From Raffaelea ambrosiae (taxonomy: Eukaryota > Ascomycota > Sordariomycetes > Ophiostomatales > Ophiostomataceae): a DNA stretch of 64,000 nucleotides. Shown one piece after another: positions 40,990 to 52,293 of this stretch (position 1 is the stretch's first letter; every line of letters starts with the position of its first letter). The translations under genes and the position numbers were made by a program. Location of the stretch: assembly GCA_002778195.1 (NCBI GenBank), contig PCDI01000016.1, positions 344,332-408,331 on the forward strand, written 5' to 3'. The notes under the pieces were generated by a model. It searched no databases, was not told the origin of the DNA, and worked only from the letters and a program-made list of their open reading frames with translations.

Positions 40990-42180
40990 TTACTTTGACA
41001 CGGGCGCGCTGTGCAGTCCTTCAATCGTGTACTTGCCCCGGGCGACGCTCATGATTCTGAAGAGGAAACGTGTTAGCATGTTGGGATGTAGAGAAAAATA
41101 AAAGTGTCGTGATACATACGGAACGCCGGGCACCTTGCGGATACGCCGCTTAAGGTCGCGATCGTTTGTGGCGACAATGTACTGTGGAATTGTTAGTAAA
41201 GAAGGGCAAGTGAAAGCCAAAACGTATCATGAGAGTGGAGGAAACATACGATACTGTTGGGAATGTTAGCAGGTCAACGAGCAAAGTTGGGGGCGAGGGA
41301 ATAGACATACCGGTGCCGCACAACGCGGTCAAAGATGCAGTCATCAGCATAGATGCTGTTGGAAGTTAGTCGACACTCATGCAAAGAATTTCCCAGGTAA
41401 AACATGTTCTCCCGTTGGGTCCCCTGCACTCACCCCTTGTGTGTGCACTTGACGCGCTCCCAGCGCTCGTCGCGGGCAATCTTGAGGGCGATGCGGTACT
41501 TGGGACCGAGCTTTTCGAGTTCGGCCATGACGCAGTCGGTCAGGATGGGTCGGCATGTGGCATAGAGACAGTCCATCTGGAAAGAGTGAGAGCAGAGAGG
41601 TTAATCGGCAGTCCCGTGAAGAGAAAAAAGGTGTGTATTCAACAAAATGGAGGGGGGGAAAAGGCGCACCATTGTCTCGAGCAGCGGCAGCTTGCGCTGG
41701 ACGGTATGGGAGAGAAAATTCTGGAGAGCAGTTAGCAGGAGGACAGTCCAGACAAGCGCGATGGCGTTCCCGCTACGGAGTAGAAGATCTAGATTCGGCA
41801 GGAAATCGACGCACCGTATCAACAAGCACTTGGAAGGGCGCAACGAGGGCCATGTTGGCCTTGTGGAAGAGGGAGATGGATTGCTGGGGGCTGTTCACGT
41901 GGGTTAGCAAGAACTAGGTCCGTATTGCTGCCACACGTCATCCACCTTGGTAAGATCGCCTACATTTCCCGGATCAGCTCCGGCGCCTTCTCAGCTTCTT
42001 TCTTCTTGCTGATCAGCTCGCCCTTGTCCTTATTCTTCTGGAGGCGGGCGTCGTTCTGGCCAATGACCCGCTTGACCTGGAGGAGGAGGAGAGTTAGCAG
42101 AGAGGTCAGGCGATTCGTCGCAATGCACACTCGACAATTCTTACCAGGCCAAACTTTCTCGTCTTCTTGGCGACACCCAT
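40990..42180 (-). CDS. FCF1: rRNA-processing endonuclease Fcf1/Utp24
   Basis: Nine exons (42180..42145, 42076..41964, 41890..41815, 41720..41670, 41576..41434, 41355..41311, 41253..41250, 41181..41120, 41056..40990) give 198 residues, the family length. All introns are GT-AG. Fcf1 is the PIN-domain nuclease of the U3 small-subunit processome that cuts pre-rRNA at sites A1/A2 in the nucleolus. Visible are a basic N-terminus (MGVAKKTRKFGLVKRVIGQN), the PIN start with its catalytic Asp (FQVLVDTNFLSHTVQRKLPL), cysteines in MDCLYATCRPILTDC, and the acidic patch ADDCIFDRVVRHRIYIVATN with TNDRDLKRRI. The tail is SVARGKYTIEGLHSAPVSK. Exon 7 is only four bases (TATC) and is needed to keep HRIYIV in frame. 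It is divergent from the CSI2-like gene. Confidence 0.95.
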
Positions 42181-44171
42181 CTTGTCTGTGCTATGCGAGG
42201 ATGAAGCTGGTTCTGCGATTTGCGAGCTGCTGGTGGTTGTCGTAGTCGTCGTGATGTGCGGTCGAAAAAGAATGGCAGCAATATTTTTTTTTGGTTCGCG
42301 ATAAGGCCTTATCGGGCCAAAAATTTATGTGGTAGACTCGATAGAACTATGGTGGCTGTTTCCCCCTCCATTCCAATTTAGAGCGTCATGCGTGGCGCAG
42401 CATGTGGCTTGTAAAGAGATACATTGGTTTATGTGCTATTTACACGCTAAGATAAGGTACCATTGGCTTCCGTGCGAGCCGCATACTTTCTTACGGTCGC
42501 ATTCGCAACGCATGTTCCGAGACGTTTCGATTTGATTTGCCAAAAAAAGAGAGAGCCGTGAAAAGTAGCCCAAAATAAAAACAGGGTCTCCCCACACCCT
42601 TGTGGTCGAACGGGCGACCCGTCAGCACGGTGCGAATCAAAGGACGCGCGATGGCGAGAGTAGAAAGTCCGGCCAGATGTGTCTGTGACGTGTTTGCAAG
42701 GAAGACCTGTGCGGCCAACTAAAGAAGCTTTTTTTGTCACACTGCTGTTGTGCATGCAAATGCCACCAGCTATGTAAGGTGTACAGCACTGTAATCGCCT
42801 GCATATTAAATTGCCCTGCTGTGCTACGCTGCACAAACAGCCTCCACTGACAAGGGTATGCCAGTATTCAGCCAAATATGCACGCTGCAAGCCATTTCTC
42901 TGACAGATGATCTAGACGCACGATGCGCGCCGAGATGGAAGAACAAAGGTTACGAACCTACGAGTAGCATTTAAAAGAAAGCAACCCCAATATGGCCAAT
43001 TTTACGCTGCTGTTCTGGTCGTATTCTACGACATAACTAGTTATGCTGTATTAATTTGTTGTCTCGGGCACGTCAACCGTCGCCATACAGTATCAATCGT
43101 AGCTCGCGGTCCAAGGACACTGTACCCCCATGTAACTAAGCTAAATAAGGCAACGGCGGCGATCGCAGCAACACAGAAAGAGGCGAACCCTCCCCAAACG
43201 GACACGAGAAAACCAGCAGGTCCAGCGCCTGAATACGGTCTTCTTACTCGGCCCCCAGCTGCCGGCTGGCGGCGTTGCTCCCTCCTTTTTCCCAATTGTT
43301 CCCAATCCAACCCACCAAGCCCCTGCGTTCCCGCTCCGCACACCTGCTCTCACCCAAAACATGCGCCTCCCTCGATGGACCCGCCCCTGTGGGCGTGACC
43401 CTCTGGGGGAAGGTGCCTTGCTGGGTTGTTCCTTCCTTCTCGTCAGGTGGAGTGAGTGGCTTTTTTGTCTCTCTTTTCCCGTTCTCTCTTCATTCCTGTC
43501 CTCCTTTTTTTTTCCAAAGCCTCGTCATTTTTCATTCTTTCCTTTCTCTTCCCCTCTCTCATCCCCGCCGACACCTTGACGGGGAAGAGACACGCATCTC
43601 CCCTCTTTTTCTCTTCGCTCTTTTTTCCCGGCGCTCTCGTCGCTCGCTTCACTCGAGACGCCTGTAATCCTTCGTATTTTTTCTCCATATTTTTTTTGGT
43701 TTAGTATCCTTTTTTTCTCTGGTTCGCCCATCAGCACTCCTATTTATTTACCCTCGCAACAACAAATGAGGTATACGTAACGAGACGTCGCGGCCAACAA
43801 GCCACCTCCTACGCCGACCGGCAGCATCCGTTTTCCTCCTGCATCGTCCTATCGCTTGTTTCCTTACGACCCCTCTCCAGAACCGGACTCCGTCCGCCCA
43901 ACCGCATCATCATTTAGCATCATTCAGCATCATTCAGCAGTATCCCAGAAAAGGTGTTGTATCACTTTGCCATTCAGTATTTCTTAAAAAGGATTTTTGC
44001 ACGACCACGTCCGTCCTCAGCAGCTGGTCCCCCATTCGCTTCCTGTTCCTTGCAAAGAAGACCCTTCATCCTACAAGGGGTCTGTCTGCCTAGCCGGACC
44101 TCTGCCGACTACGTACCCATACCCAACCGACAACAAACAACCTGCCTTTTCTCCAGAGACAAATAGTCAAG
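42181..44171. promoter_or_regulatory. Divergent promoter region FCF1/CSI2-like
   Basis: About 2 kb between two divergent starts. It contains an inverted GATA palindrome near FCF1, one TACGAGTA octamer (42959-42966) and a long pyrimidine-rich leader before the CSI2-like gene (43260-43740). No gene is visible. Confidence 0.55.
42300..42313. promoter_or_regulatory. 14-bp palindrome with inverted GATA sites
   Basis: GATAAGGCCTTATC is a perfect palindrome holding two inverted GATAAG sites, about 120 bp upstream of the FCF1 start. Both halves fit HGATAR (CGATAA on each strand). Confidence 0.6.
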
Positions 44172-45407
44172 ATGACGCGGTCACGACTCTCGCTGAAGCG
44201 GACGCTTCTCTATTCTACCTTTGCGGCTGTGGCGCTGCTCTCGGCCAGCGCTCTGGCCCAAGATGACTCGACGACCACCAGTAGCAGAGCAGCCACCACG
44301 ACAACTACTGCAAACAGTCAGACAACGACGACCACCAGCAAGGCGACCTCGGCCACGAGCCAAGCAGAAGACTCCTCGTCATCCGCCGCCGAGTCGAGCA
44401 CGACCACGGGTACTGGCCGTACCACCGCTGTGATTACGGCCACCGGTTCCAGCTCGGATTCGGAATCCATCACCTCGCTGCCCACGATCAGTGGCAGCTC
44501 CTCCTCCTCCGGTACCGATGCGACGGCCACCGACATGCCAACCCTGTCGACCACCGCAGGCACCTCTGTTCCCAGCTACCCAGCGCCGACCGTTCCGCCC
44601 ACCGAGAATGCGCCTTTCATGCGACACTCCAAGGCACCGACCGGCACCGTCTTCATTGCCGTAGGTGCCATCCTCGGCGCCATTTTCCTGGCTGTGCTGC
44701 TCTGGCGCGCGGTCGTGGCCTGGCTGTTGCATCGCTCTGTGGCCCGCGCCGCTCTGGCCCAACATCTGGCCAACGACAAGGCCACATTCGCGGCCCCCGC
44801 CGCTCCCTTTTACAAGTACTCGGACCGCGACTCGACACACAACCTAGCCGGCACCACAGCCACCAACTCCTCCGGAAGGGGCGTGCGCCGGACCAAGCGG
44901 GAGCCCATTCCGTCCGCTACGCCTTCGCAGACCAACCTCTTCTTCTCGCCCACGGCGGCTGCCGGTGCGGGCGGCACTGGTGCCGGTGGCGGCGGCGGCG
45001 GGATGCCGGGCGACCGTGCCTCGCGCCTTCTTCCCTCTGGCTTTTACGTGGCGGGTGCATCCAACATTGGCGGCAATGGCGGTGGTAGCGGAAACTACGG
45101 CAATTCGATCAACATGACGACGCTCCGGCCAGAGTCGCGGGGACTGAGCCACGCAACCGGAAGTCCGCCCGATTCGCCGGCGTTTGGCCCGCGCACGTCG
45201 ACACCGAACCTGCGCACGTCGACGCCGAACCTGCGCAATGCCAGCGGCAGCTCCCTCAACTACCGCGAGCGGCCACAAAGTGGCCAGAGCCAGCGCCCGC
45301 CCAGTGCATTCCTGGACGACCTCCTCGACGATCAGCAGGACGCGATGCACGACCACTATGGTGGCCAATACAACAGCAACAGCCACTCGAGCCGCGGACG
45401 ATACTAG
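44172..45407 (+). CDS. CSI2: Csi2-like Ser/Thr-rich single-pass membrane protein
   Basis: A single exon of 411 codons. A signal peptide (about residues 1-30, SLKRTLLYSTFAAVALLSAS ending ALAQ) is followed by a Ser/Thr-rich ectodomain (about 31-145) expected to be heavily O-mannosylated. A conserved junction (NAPFMRHSKAPTGTVFIAVG) leads into one transmembrane helix at about 158-185 (AILGAIFLAVLLWRAVVAWL) and the motif LLHRSVARAALAQHLANDK. The cytosolic tail is low-complexity Gly/Asn/Ser-rich with a duplicated RTSTPNL unit. Yeast Csi2 is linked to localisation of chitin synthase 3 and cell separation; the role here is inferred. A wall-sensor (Wsc/Mid2-like) has the same architecture but lacks the conserved membrane-proximal block. 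The start is the first ATG after a long pyrimidine-rich leader. Confidence 0.8.
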   Translation: MTRSRLSLKRTLLYSTFAAVALLSASALAQDDSTTTSSRAATTTTTANSQTTTTTSKATSATSQAEDSSSSAAESSTTTGTGRTTAVITATGSSSDSESITSLPTISGSSSSSGTDATATDMPTLSTTAGTSVPSYPAPTVPPTENAPFMRHSKAPTGTVFIAVGAILGAIFLAVLLWRAVVAWLLHRSVARAALAQHLANDKATFAAPAAPFYKYSDRDSTHNLAGTTATNSSGRGVRRTKREPIPSATPSQTNLFFSPTAAAGAGGTGAGGGGGGMPGDRASRLLPSGFYVAGASNIGGNGGGSGNYGNSINMTTLRPESRGLSHATGSPPDSPAFGPRTSTPNLRTSTPNLRNASGSSLNYRERPQSGQSQRPPSAFLDDLLDDQQDAMHDHYGGQYNSNSHSSRGRY

Positions 45408-47498
45408 GGACCAACAGCCGTTTGAAGTGTGTGTGTGTGTGTGGTTGCTTCGACATGAGGACGACCATCTTCAGCATTTGACTCTCTATTTTTCTCCCGT
45501 CTTTCGGTTTACCTTGCCTCATAAAACTCGGCGGTATTATGCTTTGTTTGCGAGACGACATACGGACACTTCCACCTAAAGTCCTTATTTTTTTCTTCTC
45601 CTTTTTCTTCCTAGGACTCGACATCCCACGGCGTTATCTCAATATGGATGGGTATTTGAAAGGGAGGGGGGGCATCAAGTTTCTTGGCTTTCCGTTTTTG
45701 GTTTTCAGAGTCTTGGATTTAAAAAGGGAGAAAAAAAANAAAAAAAAAAAGAGAGAGAGAGAGACAGGTTTGACGTTATTGTTTGTTGGACCCCTGGTCC
45801 AACTAAGCAAGCGGGCCGAGTGGTCTGTTGGTAGTGTGGACTGTAGTGGGAAAACGCTTGGAGAGATGTGGAGAGAAAACGGACAGCGATCGACGAACAG
45901 AAGTCCACAGTGCGTCCGAAGAAGCCTAGGAACGAGAAGGCGATAACGTCATCGGATTTCCTTTCAAGCTCCCTTGGATTGTCACGGCCTGGGCCGGTTT
46001 GACATAATACTTTCAACTTTTTTTATTTTAGTTTTATTTTTTTGTGGTTTTTTTTTACTAGGCATATATCGGAGTCACGGCCCCTCCCTGCATTAGTATG
46101 CTTCAAGGTTATTCCTTCTTTGCTTTGCAGCCACCTCGTTTGTATTTCTTCCCCCTGTCTCTGCTAGATACCTTGTTGTGTCAGGTTCTGCGTGTTGCAG
46201 ATCACTATTTGCGGCGCCTTGACCATTGCGGAATATACGTATATATATTGAAGCATACCAAAAAACCCTAAAAATCATATCTTGACATACCACAAGTGTA
46301 ATTCTTTATCTTATCCTCGCGTGCCTCCAATGGAATAAACCACTGTTGCAACGGGTCTGCACGGTCAACTGCAAGTTCGATCTTTTTTTGTCAAACGCGA
46401 GACCGAGAGCGAAAGGGGACACTGGAGCCTGTCGGCTCGGCACTTGGCTTCCGTACTCGTACATAGTAGAATAAGAAGTGTCAAAGTAAGATACATAGTA
46501 GATATCTTGCACTTGTATGTGAGAGGACAACAATGTCGCACTGGTGCTTGGCTGACAAGGGGCGGTCAGAGAGTACACCGCACAACTCATATAAGAAAGT
46601 ACTTGTAGACACAGAAAACCCCGTCTCTGTGTTTCTTCGCAGACTCAATCGGACATGGTTTCTCTTTTCTTTTTTGCCCATCTCACTCGTGCACCTTGAC
46701 TGCAATTGCGCGGCCAGGTTGTGTGCTCCTGTGGAGGTTGCAATGCGGCTTTTGTTTCTGTCGTCCTACGATATGGCAAGCCCGTTGTACCATCTGTTCC
46801 TCATTTAGTACATCCCACAAACGTCTTTATGGGTCTCTCTGCGAGATGGCGATTCTTGAGCGTTGCTTCCTGAATTAATGGGGTGCGAGAAGAATACAAA
46901 ACTTACTATCACAAATGAGGAAAGAGCTCACTGTAAGAGGGAGAAAAAAGGCAAGGGCGAGCGTATAACGACTGTACCAGGTGTTGTTAAATGGCCTGTC
47001 GCTCCTTCCCTCCCTCTCCAAGCATTACTCTCAGATGCAGGTCCCTGCCAGTTTCGGATGTCTTGGGGTTTCTCCCCCCCCTCCCCTATTCTTTTCTCCC
47101 CCTTCCTGTTCTCCATCTCCATCCAACTTGGCCCTTTCGTTCTTCACAATAGCCACTTTCTTCAGACAAATGGCACACACAAATCGCTGCTCGGCCTGCT
47201 CGGTATGTTTTCTTCTCTCTATTAAGCGGGCGCTTCTCTTTGGTATATATGTATATCGTGTTTCATGCTAATTCATGCGAAAGATGTCATTCCGTGCCAC
47301 ATGCAAGCACACTTTTTTTTCTGTTCCTCTTCGAGCCTTGAATCGAGTCCCCCTTTCCCCCTTTCCCCCTTCAGCCCTTTCGTGTTTCTAGGTAATCCGG
47401 CCTCAGGTTTCACACGCACACGCGCACATGCATATACACGGTATACATAGTGTTGAGTAAAAGTTCCCGTTCAGAAGACCAGCACGTTAATCTCGTCC
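45408..47498. other. Convergent spacer CSI2-like/YOR1-like
   Basis: 2.1 kb between facing stop codons. It has a GT repeat (about 45430-45441), an A run containing an undetermined base, T-rich stretches (46019-46060) and one TACGAGTA-class octamer (46454-46461). No gene is recognisable. Confidence 0.55.
45739..45739. other. Undetermined base (n) in an A homopolymer
   Basis: The only non-ACGT character I noticed. It lies inside a run of about 18 A residues, so the run length is probably unreliable. Confidence 0.95.
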
Positions 47499-50400
47499 TC
47501 AAGGGGCCTCCTCCTTCTGCTTGCCGGCCTGGCTCGCCACATAGCTCTCCAGCTTGTCCTGGGCTCCCTGGATATCTTCGAAGCGGATACCGCTCCGGTC
47601 GCACATGCCCCGGAAGATGCCGTCCTCGTTCTTGTACAGCGCCAGCGGGTTGTCCAGCTCAGCAATGAGGCCCTTGTCCATGACGCAGATGCGGTCGTAG
47701 CCGATAATGGTGCGCAGACGATGGGCAATGCACAGCAGCGTCTTGCCGCGGAAGCCAGATGCAATCGTGGCCTGGATCTTGTCATCGGTCTCCATGTCGA
47801 CGGACGACGTGGCTTCGTCGCAAACAATGATCTGGCTGCCGCGCACTAGAGCACGCGCCAGCGCCATGAGCTGCCGCTGGCCAAGAGAGAAGTTGAGGCC
47901 GTCCTCTTCCACAATGCTGTCGAGCGTGATCCGTGTCGCATCGCGCAGGGCAATCGCGCCGGCATTCTTGGCCGCCTTGGCCGCCTTCTTCTCGTCGCTG
48001 CTGCCACCAGCGGCGTTGTTGGCAGTTGCCGTGTTTGAGATGGCCTGCTGCTCGGCCTCCTCGGACACCAGATCTGCTTGGCGCAGCGCCGACCACAGCT
48101 CGAGGTCGGTGTGTTCATTGAAGGGGTCCAGGTTGCTCCGCACAGTGCCGCGGAACAAGGTGGGATCCTGGGGAATGATGGCTAGCCGCGACCGCAAGTC
48201 GTGGAGACCAATCGTGGCAATATCGATGCCGTCAACGGTGATGTGGCCGCCGCTGATCTCCACCAGACGGAACAGTGTCGACATGATACTCGACTTGCCG
48301 GCTCCGGTCCGGCCCACAACGCCAATGCGCTCGCCGCCCTGGACATGCATGTTGAGACCGCGCAGAACCAGCGGAAGACCTTCGCGGTACCGCATTTCGA
48401 CATTGTCGAAGATGATCTCGCCCCTTTCTGGCCAGCTCTTCCGCACGTCGATGGTGTGCAGCGGCGCTTCCTCCTCTAGCTGCTGTCCGTAGTACTGAAG
48501 TCGCTCAACGGCGTTCATCCCGTTCTCCACCTCGGCCAGTTGGCGAACAGTAAACTGGATCATCTGCACAATCGACAGAATATAAGACAGCACCAAACCG
48601 CCAATCGATGGTGACACGTTGAAGCGCGATGTGACCACAAGAATGCCCGTCGTGAACACGAGAAGATTGCCGATCATATCCAGTCGCATGGAGAGCCACC
48701 GCTGGTTGCTGAAAGTCAGATAGTACGCCGAATTCATGTTGTCAATGGCAGCACGCAGATCATTCATAAAGTGGTCGCGCAGTCCGTACGCCCGGATACA
48801 CGCCACACCGCTGAGACCCTCGCCAAACTTGGCAAAGACAGTGGAACGGAGAACGGACTCAAACCGCTTCACCTCTCGTGCCGAAGAACGATAGAACGAG
48901 GTGGCAAGGAGGAAGATGATGAAGAGCGGGACCAGCGCAATGGCAAAGTAGTGGAAATAGGCGATGATGAGGGCAAAAACAGAAACGATGCTGGCAAGAC
49001 TGAAAAAGTACATGCGCATGGCATCGCTCAGCTGGTTGTCCATGACATCGACGTCGCGACTGAAACGGTTGGTGATGCGACCCAGCGGTGTCGTGTCGAA
49101 GAAGGACATGGGCGCGCGCAGGACTCGGCCGATTGCCCGCCGCAGCATCCCTTTGGATGCCGCCGTACCGCAGATGGAGAGCGACACCATGAACGCAAAC
49201 GTTAAGCTTGCCTGGATCGCACCAAGTGCGGCATATATGCCGATGTACTCGCCTATCTTCATGCCGAACTTGTCAGACGTCCACCACGACAACCACAGGG
49301 ACGTGCAAATATTCGCGCCTTGCGCAGCAACCAGTAGCAGAAAGATCAACAGTCCGTTGAAGATGGTGCCGGAAGCGCTGACATAGTCTGCGTATGTTGA
49401 CCAAGGCACGCTGGACACCGCGCGCTCTTCGCTCTGCATGAGGCCCTTGCCCTTCTTCTTCTTCTTGGTCTCGCCGCCTCCGTCAATCACCTGTGTTTGT
49501 GGTGCTGGGGCATCATGCTCCTCCTCTACGGCTGTCGACTCCATCAGCTGCTGGAAGCCGCCGTGGTCGCGCATGAGGTTGTCGAAAGTATCCACAGCCT
49601 GGATCTTCCCCCCCTCCATCCAGATGATACGGTCACAGCGGTTGAGCACCCACAGCTGGTGGGTAGCAAGAACTCGGCATTTGTCTTTGAGCAGGCCAAG
49701 AATAGCGTTATCAAAGATATGGCGGCCGACGTGAGCATCCACAGCGCTGAGCGGGTCGTCCATCAACACAATGTCGGCATTGAAGTAAATGGCTCGGGCG
49801 ATATTCAGGCGCTGCTTCTGGCCACCGGAGATGGTGATGCCACGCTCGCCGATCTCAGTGGCGTCACCGGACGGGAGCATGTCCAGGTCTGTCTGTAGAG
49901 CACAGCTGGGCAAGAAAGTCAGTATTTCCGGCAGTGCCTCGTTGACAAGAAAGGTAGGAAAGCCAGGTGTAACTTACGCTTTGATGACGTCTTTGTACCA
50001 CTTCTTGTCCATTTGTTTACCGAACAGGATATTCTCTCGCACAGTCGTGTTTTGAATCCAGGCGTACTGAGGACAGAACGCACGAGAGGCGCCAAGGACA
50101 ATTTCGCCATTTGTCTTACGCATATCACCAGCCAGGGCTGCTAGCAGAGACGTCTTTCCACTTCCGACACCACCAATGACAGCTACCAGTTCGTTGCGGC
50201 CAATGGTGAAGTTGAGATCATGCAGCTTGAAAGGTTCTAGCTCTTCAACCAATGTGCTGGCAGTGTCACCGTCGGACGAAACTGGCCGTGCTGCAGCCGT
50301 GGCCTCTTTGTCCTTGCTCTGCTGCTTCTTCCCACTGCTCTTCTTCTTTGGAGACGGGGAGGCCTCATCAGACTCCTGTGTGGGCGTTCTCTCCCAGGTG

Positions 50401-52293
50401 AAGCTAGCATCGTGCATTTCTAGGGCATTGGAGCTTTCTGGGTCGAACTCAACGTCCTCCTCCTGCTCTTCTGCCATAAGGTACTCTTGGATACGCTTGA
50501 TTGACGACCAGGCATCGGTCACTTGGCCGATAACAAGAGGCAGCAGATTCAGCGGCATACGAAGACCGTTGAACAGAGCCAGGGATGAGAAGATTTTGGC
50601 TGGCACCAGACCGTGGTTGGTCAGAGAGAATGTGATAAAGGACAGCATGGAGGCAAAGATGGGCAGGGACAGGCTGATGGCCATGATGGCGTTCCGGATG
50701 GACAGGAGGACCTGGATCATCTTGACTTCGGTAGCGCGGTATTCTTCCAGGCGCTCAAGGAACGAGCTCTCCCAGCCAAAATACTTCACGAAACGGACGC
50801 TCTGCAGAATTTCTTGCGTGAGAGAGACACGCTGGTCGGTGACGCGGTTGATACGTTTGCGGCGCTTGAAGAGGCTCTTGATGGCCCTCGTGAGCAGAGG
50901 AATGCCAATCACCAACAAGCCGAAGCCGGCGAGAGCGGCGTACGTCAGATTGATCAGAAGGAGTACGAGGGTCACCAGACACGAGATCGGGGCGGTCCAG
51001 ATAATGTGGAAGAGGCCGCAGGCCTGGTCTACACGGTACGTGTCAACGCTCATCAAGTTAACCACGCGGCCGTTGCCCCAGCCCACGCCGTCGCCAGACA
51101 CAGCCATGTGCGTTGTCTTGTTTTGGCTGTCTGTCTTCTTCTCGTCACTCGCTTCTTTCTCGTCGGTGACATTTTCCTCAGCCTCAGTCTTGCCGCCGCT
51201 CTCACTTGCTGGTTCTGCGGGATTGGCCCCCTCAAGCAGCGCAGTCCCTCCCGCTCTGGCGCGGCCCGAAATGACCATGCTCTTCTCATAGATGAGATTG
51301 ATAAGGGTGGCACGGCTTTCGCCGCCAATCATCATGCCGCGGTAAATAAAGTGGTTTGTACACAGACTCTGGAAAATCTGCATGAACGTGACGCCCAAGA
51401 CGAGGCCGATGCCGCGGCCAATGTGTGGTGCGGGCAAATGATCGACCTGGGCGATATATGCGTCGGTGGCGAACTGGATGAGGTAGCGCAGGGTGAATGG
51501 GGACATGACCTGGAAGACGGTGGACGTGAGCTGGCAGATGCCGCCTGTCCAGAACTCCCAGAAGAAGGCCTCGTGCATGGCCCAGAGCAGGGGGTACTTG
51601 TCTCCGCGGGCTGCACGGCGCTTGAAAGACTCCCGAACACGGTTGGTCATGGGCTCGACGGCGCGGTCGGGGTTGACCAGCCAGATATCGTCGAGCTCTA
51701 GGGGGCGTTTATAACCGGTCTACAATTGTGACGGTCAGCATCATTGTCGGCAATCTTCTGACTTGGTTGCCCGGTCTGATGCCAGCTCGGGCACTGGCTC
51801 AGAGGGTTGGGTACCGGCTTAGATGCCGGCTTGGATACTAAGTTGGACAGCTGGACGGTTTTTTTTTTTAACTTACTCGCATCAAGGATCCTTGCCAGTG
51901 GAAGATAAGCTTGCTAAAGAAGCCGGCCTTGGCTTCCGGGCTTGGCGTGCGGGTTTCCGGCAGCGGAGGCGTGGGGCCCCAGCACAGTGGGTTTAATTTC
52001 TGGAACCGGGTTTTTTGGTAGGGTGCCGGGCCAGCAGCAGAGGTGGCTGCGCTGGTGACGCTGGTGGCATGGCTTTTTATGCGGATCATCTCGGCGCGCT
52101 GGATGCCCTGCTCGCGGGCAGCCTGCTCGTCGTCGACGTCGGCATCGTCGCCGAGAGCATCAATGGCCACCTCCTGCTCGCTGATAACATCCTCCTCGGT
52201 GCGGGGCAGGTTGTGTGCATTGATGATAGGGTCCGGGCCGTCGGTGATCTCCTGCTCGTGCTCCCGTTCTCGTCCATAATCGGAGACGGTCAT
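47499..52293 (-). CDS. YOR1: ABCC-type multidrug transporter, Yor1-like
   Basis: Three exons, 52293..51877, 51719..49978 and 49905..47499, give 1521 residues. Introns are 157 and 72 bp; junctions read SLMR/TGYKRPLELDDIWL and VIKA/CALQTDLDML. It is a full-size plasma-membrane exporter of organic anions and drugs, arranged TMD1-NBD1-TMD2-NBD2, with no N-terminal TMD0. Visible are an N-terminal Yor1 block (LNPLCWGPTPPLPETRTPSP), NBD1 with Walker A GGVGSGKTS (about 655), signature ISGGQKQR (746) and Walker B VLMDDPLSAVD, and NBD2 with Walker A GRTGAGKSS (1251), degenerate signature FSLGQRQ and Walker B VCDEATSSVD. NBD1 has Asp where the catalytic Glu usually sits, the normal asymmetry of this subfamily. 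A charged insert (Glu/Lys-rich, coded about 51110-51230) sits in TMD1 and an Ala/Lys insert in NBD2 (about 1345-1375). The start at 52293 is preferred; an upstream in-frame ATG exists at 52329. Confidence 0.92.
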
